A stretch of 64,000 bases of DNA, taken from Ensifer sp. IC3342. Lineage in GTDB: Bacteria; Pseudomonadota; Alphaproteobacteria; Rhizobiales; Rhizobiaceae. The notes under the pieces are model-generated. The model did not search any database. It was not told the origin of the DNA and was given only the letters and a program-made list of their open reading frames with translations. The stretch is taken from contig NZ_JADYVE010000011.1 in assembly GCF_020193655.1 (NCBI RefSeq), positions 62,001 through 126,000 of the forward strand, in the 5' to 3' direction. Shown here piece after piece: positions 54,824-63,888 of this stretch. Numbering within the stretch: the first letter of the stretch is position 1; each line of letters begins with the position of its first letter. Position numbers and translations under genes: made by a program.

Positions 54824-56971
54824 TCACACGGCACGCAGCCGCCAGGCTAGACTGTCGGCCTCCGATGGTGGGACGATCTCAATCGTGGTGATCGGCCCGG
54901 ACTGCAGGAAGCCCAGCCCAGTCATGCCCCTGATTGGGGCCTCTTGCCGACCGTTGATTAGATTGATGTCGCAACCTTGCGGTAGCACTATTTGCAGTGA
55001 CAGCTCCGATGCAGGATGAGATAGGCGCACGCCGCTGTTCTCCAGCTTGACCTCAACTCCTTCCCCGCAATGCAACATCAGTCGCGCATCCGCCGGCAGG
55101 TTCGCGACGTCGCGCAGCGCATCTCGTAACTGGAGGTCCAGCCGATCGGTCGCGCCCTCGATCCGGCGATGGAATTCCTGATCCCGCACGGCGTTATGGC
55201 TGCCCTCGAATACGAAGCCTCCGGGGATTTCCTTGCCCCACAGCCGTGCCAGCCCTGGCTCGATTACATAATCCGCGCCGGGTAGGACAAACGCATTATG
55301 TGCCTCGGGCCCGCGCAAATAACGCGGCAGATCCCGGGCATATTCATGCGAATAAAAGCTCGGGTCGATCAGCCATTCGATCCCGTCAAGATAAAGCGTG
55401 AAGGAAAGGTTGTCGGCATGTTTGTGGGTCGCCGCGAGCGAGGTAGCCAGGAATACCAGCATGAAAGGCCGTCCGGCATGATCGGCCTTGGCGACGGCGT
55501 ATCCGGCCCGCGGCAGAATGGTTATCTCCCGCCTGCCATAGGGCTTGTGTCCGTCCGGGTCGCCCTCGGGTGGGTTGGATCGGCGGAAGGTATCACCTTG
55601 CGCCAACGTGCGCTGGCCGTCGGGATAGCGCATCAGGGCGGAGAATCTGGATAATGCCCTTGCGATGACTGGGATTTCTGTCTCGCGCCCGCTGAGGGCT
55701 GCGAAAGCCCCGATGGTTGCGACTAGCCGCTCGATGCCGAGATGATAACCGATGGAATTTTCTGCAAAGACCGCGAAGTCTCCGTCGCGAGCAATTAGCT
55801 GTGTGAATTGATCCGCGGCGCGTGCCAACGCGGTTTCCACCCAGAGATCGGCGCAGGCCCAACCCGGAAAAGCTAAGCCAACCGTAATCAGCGCCAGGTC
55901 CTGGAACCAGGCATGATTGTGGTAGCGGATTGGCTGGTGGCCGGCATAGAAGACCTCGGAGGCGAGCAATTGCGCATGGCGATGGATAGCCCGGCGCAGC
56001 CGGGTCACGAAGCGGGCGTCGAATCCGTGTCTTTGCCCTAGTGCATAGAGCGTCACAATCGCAAATGTGCGTTCTGCGACGCCATGGTCATACCATGCGT
56101 ATTTGACGTTTGGATCAGGTTTGTCGAAACTGCGCTCCAACCAGTCGACGACAAGATCACGGGCGGCGAACAATGGCCCGATCTCGCTGGTGTCGATGTG
56201 CAGCAGCATCAGAAGAACGGCCGGATGCTGAGAATGCCACGAGTATTGATAGGTGCCGTTATCTTGGAGTTGTGGCGGCAGCGGTGTGCCCACAGGCCAG
56301 TCAAGTAGCGTGTTGCCGGCCAGTGGACACCGGCCGGATTCCATGAAGTCGCGCGCCAGGCGCATGTAGTCGGGAAAGCAGGCGCGTTGATAATCGATGA
56401 GCTTGCTAACAACCTCACTCGGAATGGGCTGATCCATGCCGAAAACACGATCAGGCTGGTCGGCCTCCTGCCAGAGCCAGATGTCCGAAATGTCACATCC
56501 CGCATCCCGCCCCGGAACACCCCTGATGTAGAATCGGACATCGGAGATGGCGCGCTCCTGAGGGGTATTCCAGCCATTTCGCCAGCCCCAAGCAAGATCG
56601 CGCAACCCCACGCAGAAATCGAACCACTCATCCTGCAGCGGATGGGTCGCTTTTGCATGGTAATAGGTGCCGTCTTCGGTGTGACCGATGGCGATATAGG
56701 AAATTTTTTCCCAGCCGCGTAGCCGCACTCGCGCGCCAACTCCATTTGAGAGCAGCCCCTCCGGCACGCTGAAACGCAGTTGCTGGCTGATCACCGCGCC
56801 ATCGCCCAAGGCAGCGAAGTCGACGCCGATATGATCTCCCCGGGCGGTGACGCTGCCAGGGCCGCAGTTCAGGCGGGCAGTGTCCAGCGGCTGGCTGTCG
56901 GCGTCCGCCAACACGCGGAAGTGCTCGCAGCGGAGCAGGTCGCGGTCGCCGAGACAGGTGGAAAAGGCCAT
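54824..56971 (-). CDS. Heparinase II/III-like polysaccharide-modifying protein
   Basis: A 715-residue protein. The middle is an (alpha/alpha) toroid with DNGTYQYSWHSQHPAVLLMLL, KYAWYDHGVAERT and YHNHAWFQDLAL; the C-terminal third is the heparinase II/III-like beta domain with SLAATHKHADNLSFTLYLDG and DPSFYSHEYAR. The H-x-H-A-D-N motif is typical for these lyases. The first ~150 residues seem a carbohydrate-binding-like beta region. No signal peptide is visible. As part of a polysaccharide locus it may trim or epimerise uronic-acid-containing chains. ATG at 56971 follows GAGGGAGA. Confidence 0.83.
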   Translation of the reverse strand: MAFSTCLGDRDLLRCEHFRVLADADSQPLDTARLNCGPGSVTARGDHIGVDFAALGDGAVISQQLRFSVPEGLLSNGVGARVRLRGWEKISYIAIGHTEDGTYYHAKATHPLQDEWFDFCVGLRDLAWGWRNGWNTPQERAISDVRFYIRGVPGRDAGCDISDIWLWQEADQPDRVFGMDQPIPSEVVSKLIDYQRACFPDYMRLARDFMESGRCPLAGNTLLDWPVGTPLPPQLQDNGTYQYSWHSQHPAVLLMLLHIDTSEIGPLFAARDLVVDWLERSFDKPDPNVKYAWYDHGVAERTFAIVTLYALGQRHGFDARFVTRLRRAIHRHAQLLASEVFYAGHQPIRYHNHAWFQDLALITVGLAFPGWACADLWVETALARAADQFTQLIARDGDFAVFAENSIGYHLGIERLVATIGAFAALSGRETEIPVIARALSRFSALMRYPDGQRTLAQGDTFRRSNPPEGDPDGHKPYGRREITILPRAGYAVAKADHAGRPFMLVFLATSLAATHKHADNLSFTLYLDGIEWLIDPSFYSHEYARDLPRYLRGPEAHNAFVLPGADYVIEPGLARLWGKEIPGGFVFEGSHNAVRDQEFHRRIEGATDRLDLQLRDALRDVANLPADARLMLHCGEGVEVKLENSGVRLSHPASELSLQIVLPQGCDINLINGRQEAPIRGMTGLGFLQSGPITTIEIVPPSEADSLAWRLRAV

Positions 56972-57100
56972 AGAGCGGTCTCCCTCAGATGTTTTCCGGC
57001 TCCGCCCCACCATCAATGCAGCGCCGATCTTGCCAGCGATGCCACCTGGTTCTTGAGAGCATCAGTGATGAATTCGCCTTGTGTGTGGTGTCGGCTGTCC

Positions 57101-60100
57101 TTAGTTGATCACCGTCAGTTCCGCCATGACTATTTTCTCCTTTGCGCTTTGGCCGCGGACGCGCTCCGCTGCGGCCTGTGACTTGCGCAGGAAGGTCTCT
57201 GGATTTGTCCACAGGTCCTCGATGGCACATGCCAGTCCATCGGCATCTTCGGCTTCGGCCATATAGCCGCAAGCGTCATCGACAAATTCCGGAATTGCCG
57301 CGACGCGGGACGTCACCGGCACGAGCCCCGAACTCATCGCCTCATCGCGCGAAACACCTTGGGCATCCATGCGGGTAGGATTGAGAAACACCCCATATTC
57401 ACGATGCAGGGCCGCTATCTCCACCTGGGTCAGAAAGCGCTTCTCACAGGTAACATTAGGAATGTTGATCAAAGGAGCGGTAATTTCCTCAAATTGCGGG
57501 CCGTCGCCGACAATCCGGAATTCCAGCTCGTTAAAAAAGTCTCGCTTCTGCAACGCCAAGATCGCCTTGACGCTAAGGTCGTTAGCATATTTGGCCGAGG
57601 CGAAGGGCCGGATCGACAAGATTTTCCCACGTTGCTCAACCGGTTTTTCGTGGTAGGCGAACAACTGATCGTCGATCGGATTGTGGATAATCTGATACTG
57701 GCCGGGCGGGCAGACGACCTCCAGATCCTCGAACACCTCGTTCGCAAAGTACTGTGACACAAATACGAACTGCAGGTTCTTGGGCAGTGGCGCAAACAGG
57801 CTACGCCAGAAAGCCAGCCGCAGATCGCTGGTCGCCTTTGCCCTTTCCAGTTCTTCTTCGGTTGAATAGTTGAAGGTTCGCCGCCACCACGGCTGCACTT
57901 CGGCCCCATGTACCCAAACCGTGATTCGGACCCGATCGACGTGGCGCTCCAATACCTGCCACATAGCTTCGTCAAGGAAATGCACCAAAACATGGTCATA
58001 TTGATCGGAGTCCAGCAGCAGATCCAGTTGCTCCGCGGAGCCCGTCATGCAATCGATGTTTTGGAATTCGTGCCAGGACAAATCCTGCTCGGGACGCAGC
58101 CGGTAGATGTCCGGCGTGATTCCGCCTAGTTCGCGATATGCGCGCACGCGGCTATGGACAAAACCATTGCGGTAGAGATCCTGATACGATGGGTAATGAT
58201 TGGTCAACAGAAGCGATCTCGATCCGGAGACAATCGGGCGCGGGGCAGGGTGGTGATCGCCTAGCAAGACTCCATGTATAGCGCAATTGCCCGGACCGCG
58301 TAGGCGGATACCGAACCTGACGAATTCTGTGCCTTCAGACGGCTTCAGTCGGGCATTTCGGCTAGCGGTCAGCATTTGATGACCAAGCTTCTGCTTCTGC
58401 GCATCGAGCCAGACCGCGACAAATTGCGTGCTCAGCCCCGGCCCGGCCAGCGGATGCACGCGATAGCCGCCATCATCGCCCTGTAACTCCGACAGCGGTC
58501 GGGCCTTCCGTTCGTAAATATAGACATGTTCCTCGTCGCCCAGAGTGCTGGTCAGATGCCAAACGCCCTTTTCATCGGTTGTCCAGGTAACCTTGCCAGA
58601 TCCAATCGCCGGCATGTCGGCCGCCAGCGCCGCGCCGGTGACGAATGGGACGGTAATCTCGACATCCCGCGCCGGAGCCATGGCATCAGCCCGCGCCGCA
58701 AGGTCGGCCTCAGCGATCCCCAGATTGATCCCGGGCAAATCCTCCACCGCAGCCGCGACCCGCTCTGCGTCGCCCGCATCAAGGGCCCCACCTTCGCAAT
58801 AGCCGAAGGGATCGAGTGCGAGCATGTCGTTCCCTTCGAGGACCGCATCGGGCAAGGCCCGCAACCAACGATCTAGACGGGCCGCAGGCGCTTGATCGCC
58901 GCGCAGGAGCGAGCGGCGGGCCGCCAAACGATCGACCGGCATATAGCTTGGACCGTCGACAAGCGCTATGCCGTCCTCGTCGAGGTGGTGATAGGCTGCC
59001 TTACCTAGAACGACTGCACCGCTGTAGCGGGTCGCAAGGATCAGGTCTGTCAGATAATTCTTGCCGTAATGATCGCCAGGAACGAAACCGGCCAGCCACT
59101 CATCACACTCCACCAAGTCGCCGAGGTGGATTCGGGCGGCCTCTTCCAGGGTCAGCCGACGCATCGAGCAGGGCAGATCGGCCGCGGGCAGATTGATCTC
59201 CGCGGGCAGGACCAGAACCAGCCGCAAACCAGGTAGGTTCTGGCGACGGATCTGCGCAATCAGGCTGTCGGCCTCGGACTGGGTTGTAACCTGGGCCAAA
59301 ACGGTGATCTTGGGAAGGGCGGGGGCATCGGGCATATCAATCCCCGCGTGACGGGCGATCCGCGCCAATCGGTGGCTGTAGGTGTGTTCCGACAGCGCCT
59401 TGCGCAACGCTGCCAGTCGCAGCCTAGCCGTGAGGCCCATCTCGTCTTGCTTGCGGACCCGCCGTAGTGCCTCGTCGCCGCTGTCTGTCGAAACGACCAG
59501 ATCACCGAACATAAGTCGCAAGCCCCGTGAATAGTTGCTGATGACACGAGTATTGGACGCAAGCAATTCGTACACCCGCCGAGCATACATGCTCTGGGAA
59601 TTCTTCACCGAATTCAGATTGATGCCAAAGGTGTAACCCTTGTAGGCTCGATCAATCTCGGAAGGAGGTAGGCTACCTACAATGTATTTGCGGTAATCCT
59701 CCGGGAATTTGTAATCCGGGTGATCCTTGCCAAAGTTCCGGTCAAAGATCTCAAAACGGCGATACTTCGTCAGGCTGGCTAGGAAATTATCCAGGTCGCG
59801 GGTGCGATTCGGATAGCGGACGTAATATGCTCCGGCAAAGCAGAAGGCGTCCTTGCGCGGGCCAATCTCGACTGGGTTGTGAATTTCAGGCTGGCAGGCG
59901 AAAGGCAGCAGATGCACCCGATCATGGCCAAGTTTCGCCTTGTAGCGCGAAATGCAATCGATATCCGTGGTAAAGACCAAGTCAAACTTCTGAGCCGTGG
60001 TCAAGAAGGTTTCGAAATGGACCGGATCCTCCTTGTTCCAAAAGGCGGTTGGGATGCCACGGTCACGGCACCAGTCAAGGATGCCCTGTATTTCCCGGCT

Positions 60101-60685
60101 CAGTTGCCCGACCTTCGGCCCCCATTCCTCATTCAGTCCCCTCCAGGCAGATTCGACTAGAAGCAGTTCGGGCCGAAAATCCTCTAGCTCCGTCTGCCAA
60201 TTTCCGACCGATAGCTGTTGCAGATCACATTCGGGCGAATAGCCCGTGTAAGTAAATTCATCCATGATTGCGGCGACACGCAGGCTGCTGCGCAGGACAC
60301 GGGCAGCGCGCGCCTTCAATGTGGTGGCGTCATGGCCTTCGTGCGCGAGCTGCAGCAATCGCTCCTCGCGCGAGGAAAGATTCAGTCCGTGCACCTCCGG
60401 CTGAAGCATTTTGAGAGCGTCCTCAGCCGCCCCCGTTTCGATTAACGCAAACCCAAGTTTCCTGGCAATTCGACGCGAAGAATCGAGTTCATAAGCCGCG
60501 CGCAGCAGCGCAAGGGCCTGGCTGGGAAACCGAGGCCGTATTCGGTCGGCCAAAGCGGCCCACCGACGGGCAGCATCTTCAGGCGACAGTGGAAGGGCCA
60601 GTACCCAGCCGGCCACCAGCTCAGGGGAAACCGAGGTGCCTGCTTCCGCGTCGGCCGGGCGCGCAGTAATGATATTGTTGTCCAC
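57101..60685 (-). CDS. Large bifunctional glycosyltransferase (CgeB-like plus GT4-like)
   Basis: A 1194-residue protein with three parts. Residues 1-120 are helical, TPR-like (RWAALADRIRPRF...ALALLRAAYEL). Residues about 130-450 match a CgeB-like DUF3880/GT fold: AIMDEFTYTGYSPECDL, PELLLVESAWRG, FWNKEDPVHFETF, FGINLNSVKNSQSMYARRVYELLASNTRVISNYS. The last ~370 residues are a GT4 transferase: LLLTNHYPSYQDLYRNGFVHSR, TVWVHGAEVQPWW, FVSQYFANEVFED, ILSIRPFASAKYANDL, and the E-x7-E region VSRDEAMSSGLVPVTSRV. A linking domain of about 380 residues sits between. It probably adds two sugars to a capsular or exopolysaccharide. Confidence 0.85.
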   Translation of the reverse strand: MDNNIITARPADAEAGTSVSPELVAGWVLALPLSPEDAARRWAALADRIRPRFPSQALALLRAAYELDSSRRIARKLGFALIETGAAEDALKMLQPEVHGLNLSSREERLLQLAHEGHDATTLKARAARVLRSSLRVAAIMDEFTYTGYSPECDLQQLSVGNWQTELEDFRPELLLVESAWRGLNEEWGPKVGQLSREIQGILDWCRDRGIPTAFWNKEDPVHFETFLTTAQKFDLVFTTDIDCISRYKAKLGHDRVHLLPFACQPEIHNPVEIGPRKDAFCFAGAYYVRYPNRTRDLDNFLASLTKYRRFEIFDRNFGKDHPDYKFPEDYRKYIVGSLPPSEIDRAYKGYTFGINLNSVKNSQSMYARRVYELLASNTRVISNYSRGLRLMFGDLVVSTDSGDEALRRVRKQDEMGLTARLRLAALRKALSEHTYSHRLARIARHAGIDMPDAPALPKITVLAQVTTQSEADSLIAQIRRQNLPGLRLVLVLPAEINLPAADLPCSMRRLTLEEAARIHLGDLVECDEWLAGFVPGDHYGKNYLTDLILATRYSGAVVLGKAAYHHLDEDGIALVDGPSYMPVDRLAARRSLLRGDQAPAARLDRWLRALPDAVLEGNDMLALDPFGYCEGGALDAGDAERVAAAVEDLPGINLGIAEADLAARADAMAPARDVEITVPFVTGAALAADMPAIGSGKVTWTTDEKGVWHLTSTLGDEEHVYIYERKARPLSELQGDDGGYRVHPLAGPGLSTQFVAVWLDAQKQKLGHQMLTASRNARLKPSEGTEFVRFGIRLRGPGNCAIHGVLLGDHHPAPRPIVSGSRSLLLTNHYPSYQDLYRNGFVHSRVRAYRELGGITPDIYRLRPEQDLSWHEFQNIDCMTGSAEQLDLLLDSDQYDHVLVHFLDEAMWQVLERHVDRVRITVWVHGAEVQPWWRRTFNYSTEEELERAKATSDLRLAFWRSLFAPLPKNLQFVFVSQYFANEVFEDLEVVCPPGQYQIIHNPIDDQLFAYHEKPVEQRGKILSIRPFASAKYANDLSVKAILALQKRDFFNELEFRIVGDGPQFEEITAPLINIPNVTCEKRFLTQVEIAALHREYGVFLNPTRMDAQGVSRDEAMSSGLVPVTSRVAAIPEFVDDACGYMAEAEDADGLACAIEDLWTNPETFLRKSQAAAERVRGQSAKEKIVMAELTVIN

Positions 60686-60797
60686 CGATCAGAACTCCGT
60701 CTTCGCGTATGCTTTCGTACGCGCGACAAGTAGCCTCCCAATCCCCGGGGCAAATCCTTGCCGAGGGAATTTGGTGAGACAAGCGCGCCGAGCGCGT

Positions 60798-61403
60798 CTA
60801 TTTCCATATGGGGGGTAGTTTCACGCTACGAAGCGGCCTCGTGATCCGCCAGGAAGTGCTTTTATACACGGCCTTGAGCTTGCGCTCCGAGGCTGCCAAG
60901 TCTTGACGCAGTTTCGCGGTCTGTCCTGAGAGTGCAGTCTTCTCTTTCTGCAACGCTTTGACCTTGCCTCGCTCTGAGGCTAGGGCGCCTTCAGAAGTCC
61001 TAAGTCGGCCCCGTAGTTCCGCCACTTCTGCCGCCAGTGCGGCTTTCTCTTCTTGCAGTACCTTAACCTTAGCTTGTTCTGATGTTTGCGCACTTTCAGA
61101 AGCTGCCAGCTGGCCACGGAGTTTTACCACTTCTGCGGTCAGCGCGATCTTCTCTTCCTGCAGTGCCTCGACCCGAGCTAACGCTGCGGTGATCGAAACC
61201 TCGGCTCGCGCATCGCGTGCTCTGTTAGTTTCCCGCGCGCTCTTCAACGCTTCGATCTCCCGGCGCGCCTTGGCCAATGACAGCTCAAGCCCAATAACCT
61301 CAGCCTGCCATTCGCTCTGGGGACCATCCGCAGGAGGTTCCAAGGTTAAGGCAATATCTGCCTGCTCTGTTTCATTTCTGATGCCGACTACCATGCTAAT
61401 CAT
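60798..61403 (-). CDS. Coiled-coil protein with 35-residue repeats
   Basis: A 201-residue, mostly coiled-coil protein. From about residue 85 there are nearly three repeats of 35 residues beginning LQEEKIAL, LQEEKAAL and LQKEKTAL, i.e. five heptads each. The end is KAVYKSTSWRITRPLRSVK, a motif that commonly precedes or follows coiled coils in bacterial glycosyltransferases and capsule length regulators. No catalytic domain remains, so it may be a scaffold for the neighbouring glycosyltransferase or a truncated remnant. It lies 112 bp upstream of the double glycosyltransferase gene in the same direction. Confidence 0.7.
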   Translation of the reverse strand: MISMVVGIRNETEQADIALTLEPPADGPQSEWQAEVIGLELSLAKARREIEALKSARETNRARDARAEVSITAALARVEALQEEKIALTAEVVKLRGQLAASESAQTSEQAKVKVLQEEKAALAAEVAELRGRLRTSEGALASERGKVKALQKEKTALSGQTAKLRQDLAASERKLKAVYKSTSWRITRPLRSVKLPPIWK

Positions 61404-61658
61404 CCGGTCTTGATACGCGCTGCTGTGCCCGTCCCGACATGCTCCAGTTCATAGCGTTATTCGATTGAACTAATCGCGGTAAAGTTGAGGGCTCGTGATC
61501 GTTTGTCGATTCGAGCGGTAAAGGTCAAGAGCGTTCTACGCTCTGCTCGTGTGTGGCGTTGATCGAAAATGGTCACGGCGGTTTTTGGGGAACAGTCGCA
61601 GGCGGTTTCGCATCAGATTGAGGCGCTAGCCTATGCTATCGGCGATAACGACTGAATG
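61404..61658. other. Spacer without recognised gene
   Basis: About 255 bp. A 28-codon plus-strand frame at 61569-61655 (MVTAVFGEQSQAVSHQ) has no start signal that convinces me. It may contain the promoter of the coiled-coil/glycosyltransferase genes. Confidence 0.35.
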
Positions 61659-62600
61659 CTACGAAACATTGGCTTCCTGCCTTTGTCGCGCCGCATCGTG
61701 CTTGCAGAGACTGGCGACCAAGATATCCGCAATTCCATCCGTCCCGTGTGCGAGAATGTGGTTCACACAGTCGGCATACGTGGCGGGCGGCAGGGCCGCG
61801 TGGTCATTTCCCCAATTTCGAAAGTAGAAATCTATTCCGTTGTGGCTGGCATCTCTTGGACCACCCCATCCGCCAAGCGCTTTTAGCAGCGGAAACGCAT
61901 GGCGTTCCAGGTGATGGGTGTCGCTGTCATTCTGAAGATAGACAGCGCGCATTGGAGGCCGGCCGGAAAGATATGACGGAAGTGAGAACACCTGATCCGT
62001 GAAGCAGCTTTCCAGGCTCTTACCCTCTGTCCAATCGAAGCAGCTTGACACGAAATTTCGGGTGTGCCGAGCGTAGTAGCGCAGGATATCGGTTTGAGGA
62101 TTTACGACCATAACCGTGCTGGGTACTACGGAGCCATAATACAGAGCAGCAAAACCACCGGCGCTCCCGCCAGTCAGCACAATTTCATCGGCTTGCAAGT
62201 GGGAAGAGATGTGCTCGATGATCGTTGGAATGATCTTCTGAATCTTGATGTCGCGCGTCCCTAAATGCCAGCCGATGCTCACATCATCACCGAATTGGTG
62301 CGCAACATCGTCAAACAGCAATACGCTGGCGTTCAAAACCTCCGACAAAGAAACGCCATTGAAAAACGGCGGGTACCGACCTGGCGCGCGAGTTGCGGCC
62401 GCACCGAAAATTACAACGAGCCGGCGGGTGTTCGGCTTCGTCTTCAAGCGCAGAAAGAGATGCGCACGGCCGGCCGGTATGGCAGACACGCCCTCCGGGG
62501 TACGCTTCGACAAGAAATCTGCCAGGTGTGCAAAGACTATGCATGTGCCCCACTTGGCGACAGTTCGCGTTTTTTCTTGGTGGTTCATGCTTACATTCAC
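61659..62600 (-). CDS. Alpha/beta hydrolase-like protein of a polysaccharide locus
   Basis: A 313-residue protein. IVLTGGSAGGFAALYYGS contains a serine nucleophile elbow (G-G-S-A-G-G); AVYLQNDSDTHHLERHAFPLLKAL and FRNWGNDHAALPPATYADCV give Asp and His candidates. It resembles capsule-associated esterase-like proteins (Asp2/XcbB type) I recall, but the exact family is unsure. A role might be acyl addition or removal on the polysaccharide. No signal peptide. Confidence 0.65.
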   Translation of the reverse strand: MNVSMNHQEKTRTVAKWGTCIVFAHLADFLSKRTPEGVSAIPAGRAHLFLRLKTKPNTRRLVVIFGAAATRAPGRYPPFFNGVSLSEVLNASVLLFDDVAHQFGDDVSIGWHLGTRDIKIQKIIPTIIEHISSHLQADEIVLTGGSAGGFAALYYGSVVPSTVMVVNPQTDILRYYARHTRNFVSSCFDWTEGKSLESCFTDQVFSLPSYLSGRPPMRAVYLQNDSDTHHLERHAFPLLKALGGWGGPRDASHNGIDFYFRNWGNDHAALPPATYADCVNHILAHGTDGIADILVASLCKHDAARQRQEANVS

Positions 62601-62700
62601 CCGCGGTAATTGAGCTGCTGCTATCTTGCTGAGGTTGGAGACGGACGAGACAATCTAGTGACCTATCTTGTCCCGCCAGCTCCAAGGGGTGCTTCCACCT

Positions 62701-62719
62701 CGCCGCATTCGAAGCGGCG
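62701..62719 (-). terminator. Hairpin after the export-permease gene
   Basis: CGCCGC / GCGGCG stem with a 7-nt loop, 5 bp past the stop of the permease gene. No T-run, so only a possible terminator. Confidence 0.35.
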
Positions 62720-62723
62720 TTCT

Positions 62724-63497
62724 CTATGTTTCGTTTCGCAGCGTCTTTCGGGAGATCGTGAAGACGGTCATGCCGCCGAAGAAAACCAGCGCAGAGAATA
62801 CGGTGAGATAGGGGAGGTTCAAACCTATAGCTCTGTACTCTGGGTAGAATCCAGTGCGGAAAAGCATAATCACGTGGCAAAGGGGATTGCTCAGAAGAAT
62901 GTCCCTGTACGGATGCGGCATGTCGCCGGGCACGAAGAACACACCACACAAAAGGAACATTGGTCTCGTGAGAATGCCGTATATCTGTTCATAAAGGGCG
63001 TGTTTTACGAACATGACGCTGTTGAACAAGCCGACGCCAAGCGCCAGCAGTCCCGCGTATAGTTCAGCCTCGAGTAATCTCGGCCAGTTCAATTCAGGAC
63101 TGTGCGGTAATGTTAAAAATATCGCGGCAAATACAATTACTGAGACAAGTGTCGTCGTCAGCGTCTGCAATATGTATCGCGCAGTGATCGCATCGATCGG
63201 CGCCACATTCGGATAGCTGAGCAGCGGCTTGTTGGCCCGCACTGCCGAACTCAGGTACATGACCTTTGCCTGATACATCTGGTATCCGAGATACCCGGTT
63301 GCGAAGAAAAGAATAAAGCTGGTGCCGAGTGCAGGGATATGCGCAATGGCGCCAAAGATGACCGTCATCATCGCGATGTAGCCAATAGGCTCCAGCAGCG
63401 CCCAGAGATAGCCGCCAGGTTTGCTGCCGAACTTTGTAGACATTTCGCGAACGATCATCGCTGAGACCACGCGAAGATGGGTCTTGGCCAATCTCAT
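62724..63497 (-). CDS. KpsM-type polysaccharide ABC exporter permease
   Basis: A 257-residue ABC-2 family permease. The N-terminal VVSAMIVREMSTKFGSKPGGYLWALLEP is the signature of capsule/O-antigen exporters (KpsM, Wzm, RkpT). Six helices are visible; MTRPMFLLCG-like segment LTRPMFLLCGVFFVPGDMP precedes HVIMLFRTGFYPEY. It moves a finished polysaccharide across the inner membrane together with a KpsT-type ATPase, which is not found in this window. GGAG and AAGGA lie before the ATG. Confidence 0.9.
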   Translation of the reverse strand: MRLAKTHLRVVSAMIVREMSTKFGSKPGGYLWALLEPIGYIAMMTVIFGAIAHIPALGTSFILFFATGYLGYQMYQAKVMYLSSAVRANKPLLSYPNVAPIDAITARYILQTLTTTLVSVIVFAAIFLTLPHSPELNWPRLLEAELYAGLLALGVGLFNSVMFVKHALYEQIYGILTRPMFLLCGVFFVPGDMPHPYRDILLSNPLCHVIMLFRTGFYPEYRAIGLNLPYLTVFSALVFFGGMTVFTISRKTLRNET

Positions 63498-63627
63498 CGT
63501 CCTTGCACTCCGGATGGGTTTCGCGCCTGTTTACCGTCACATTCCCGGGTGGGCAAGCCTCGGCATAAAAGGTGGCATGAACAAAATCGCGCCCGCCGGC
63601 GCGGCGATCCAGCGAGACCTTGCTCAA

Positions 63628-63888
63628 CTACAAGCCCCGCGTCCTGTGGCTGTCGCCGTAGCTCATCTGGTGAGCGTGCAAGGTCGATAGAGCCGGCCCA
63701 AGTTCGACTGGAAGCGCGTAGGGTTCATCCTCGACTTGCCAACCTGAGAGATGCTGAGTACCCCGTCCGGGATGGCCGCCTTTGCTGAGGTAGGCTGAAG
63801 GCCGGAGAATTTTGCCGTCGTTACCAAAAAACGCAAATACGCTGTTTGGGAAAAGGAGAGAATACGGTGAGCCATAAAGGTCAACCAA
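63628..63888 (-). CDS. Uncertain short frame or gene remnant near the edge
   Basis: An 86-residue frame starting TTG (VDLYGSPYSLLFPNSVFAFFGNDGKILRPSAYL). Protein-like residues also continue in a different frame upstream (VVLDYWSCLNNFAGYARPKPW, to about 63962), suggesting one gene broken by frameshifts. I do not recognise the family. Low confidence. Confidence 0.3.
   Translation of the reverse strand: MVDLYGSPYSLLFPNSVFAFFGNDGKILRPSAYLSKGGHPGRGTQHLSGWQVEDEPYALPVELGPALSTLHAHQMSYGDSHRTRGL

Noticed and set aside
61569..61655. 28-codon plus-strand frame MVTAVFGEQSQ
   Set aside because: No ribosome site and no recognised family; too short to support.
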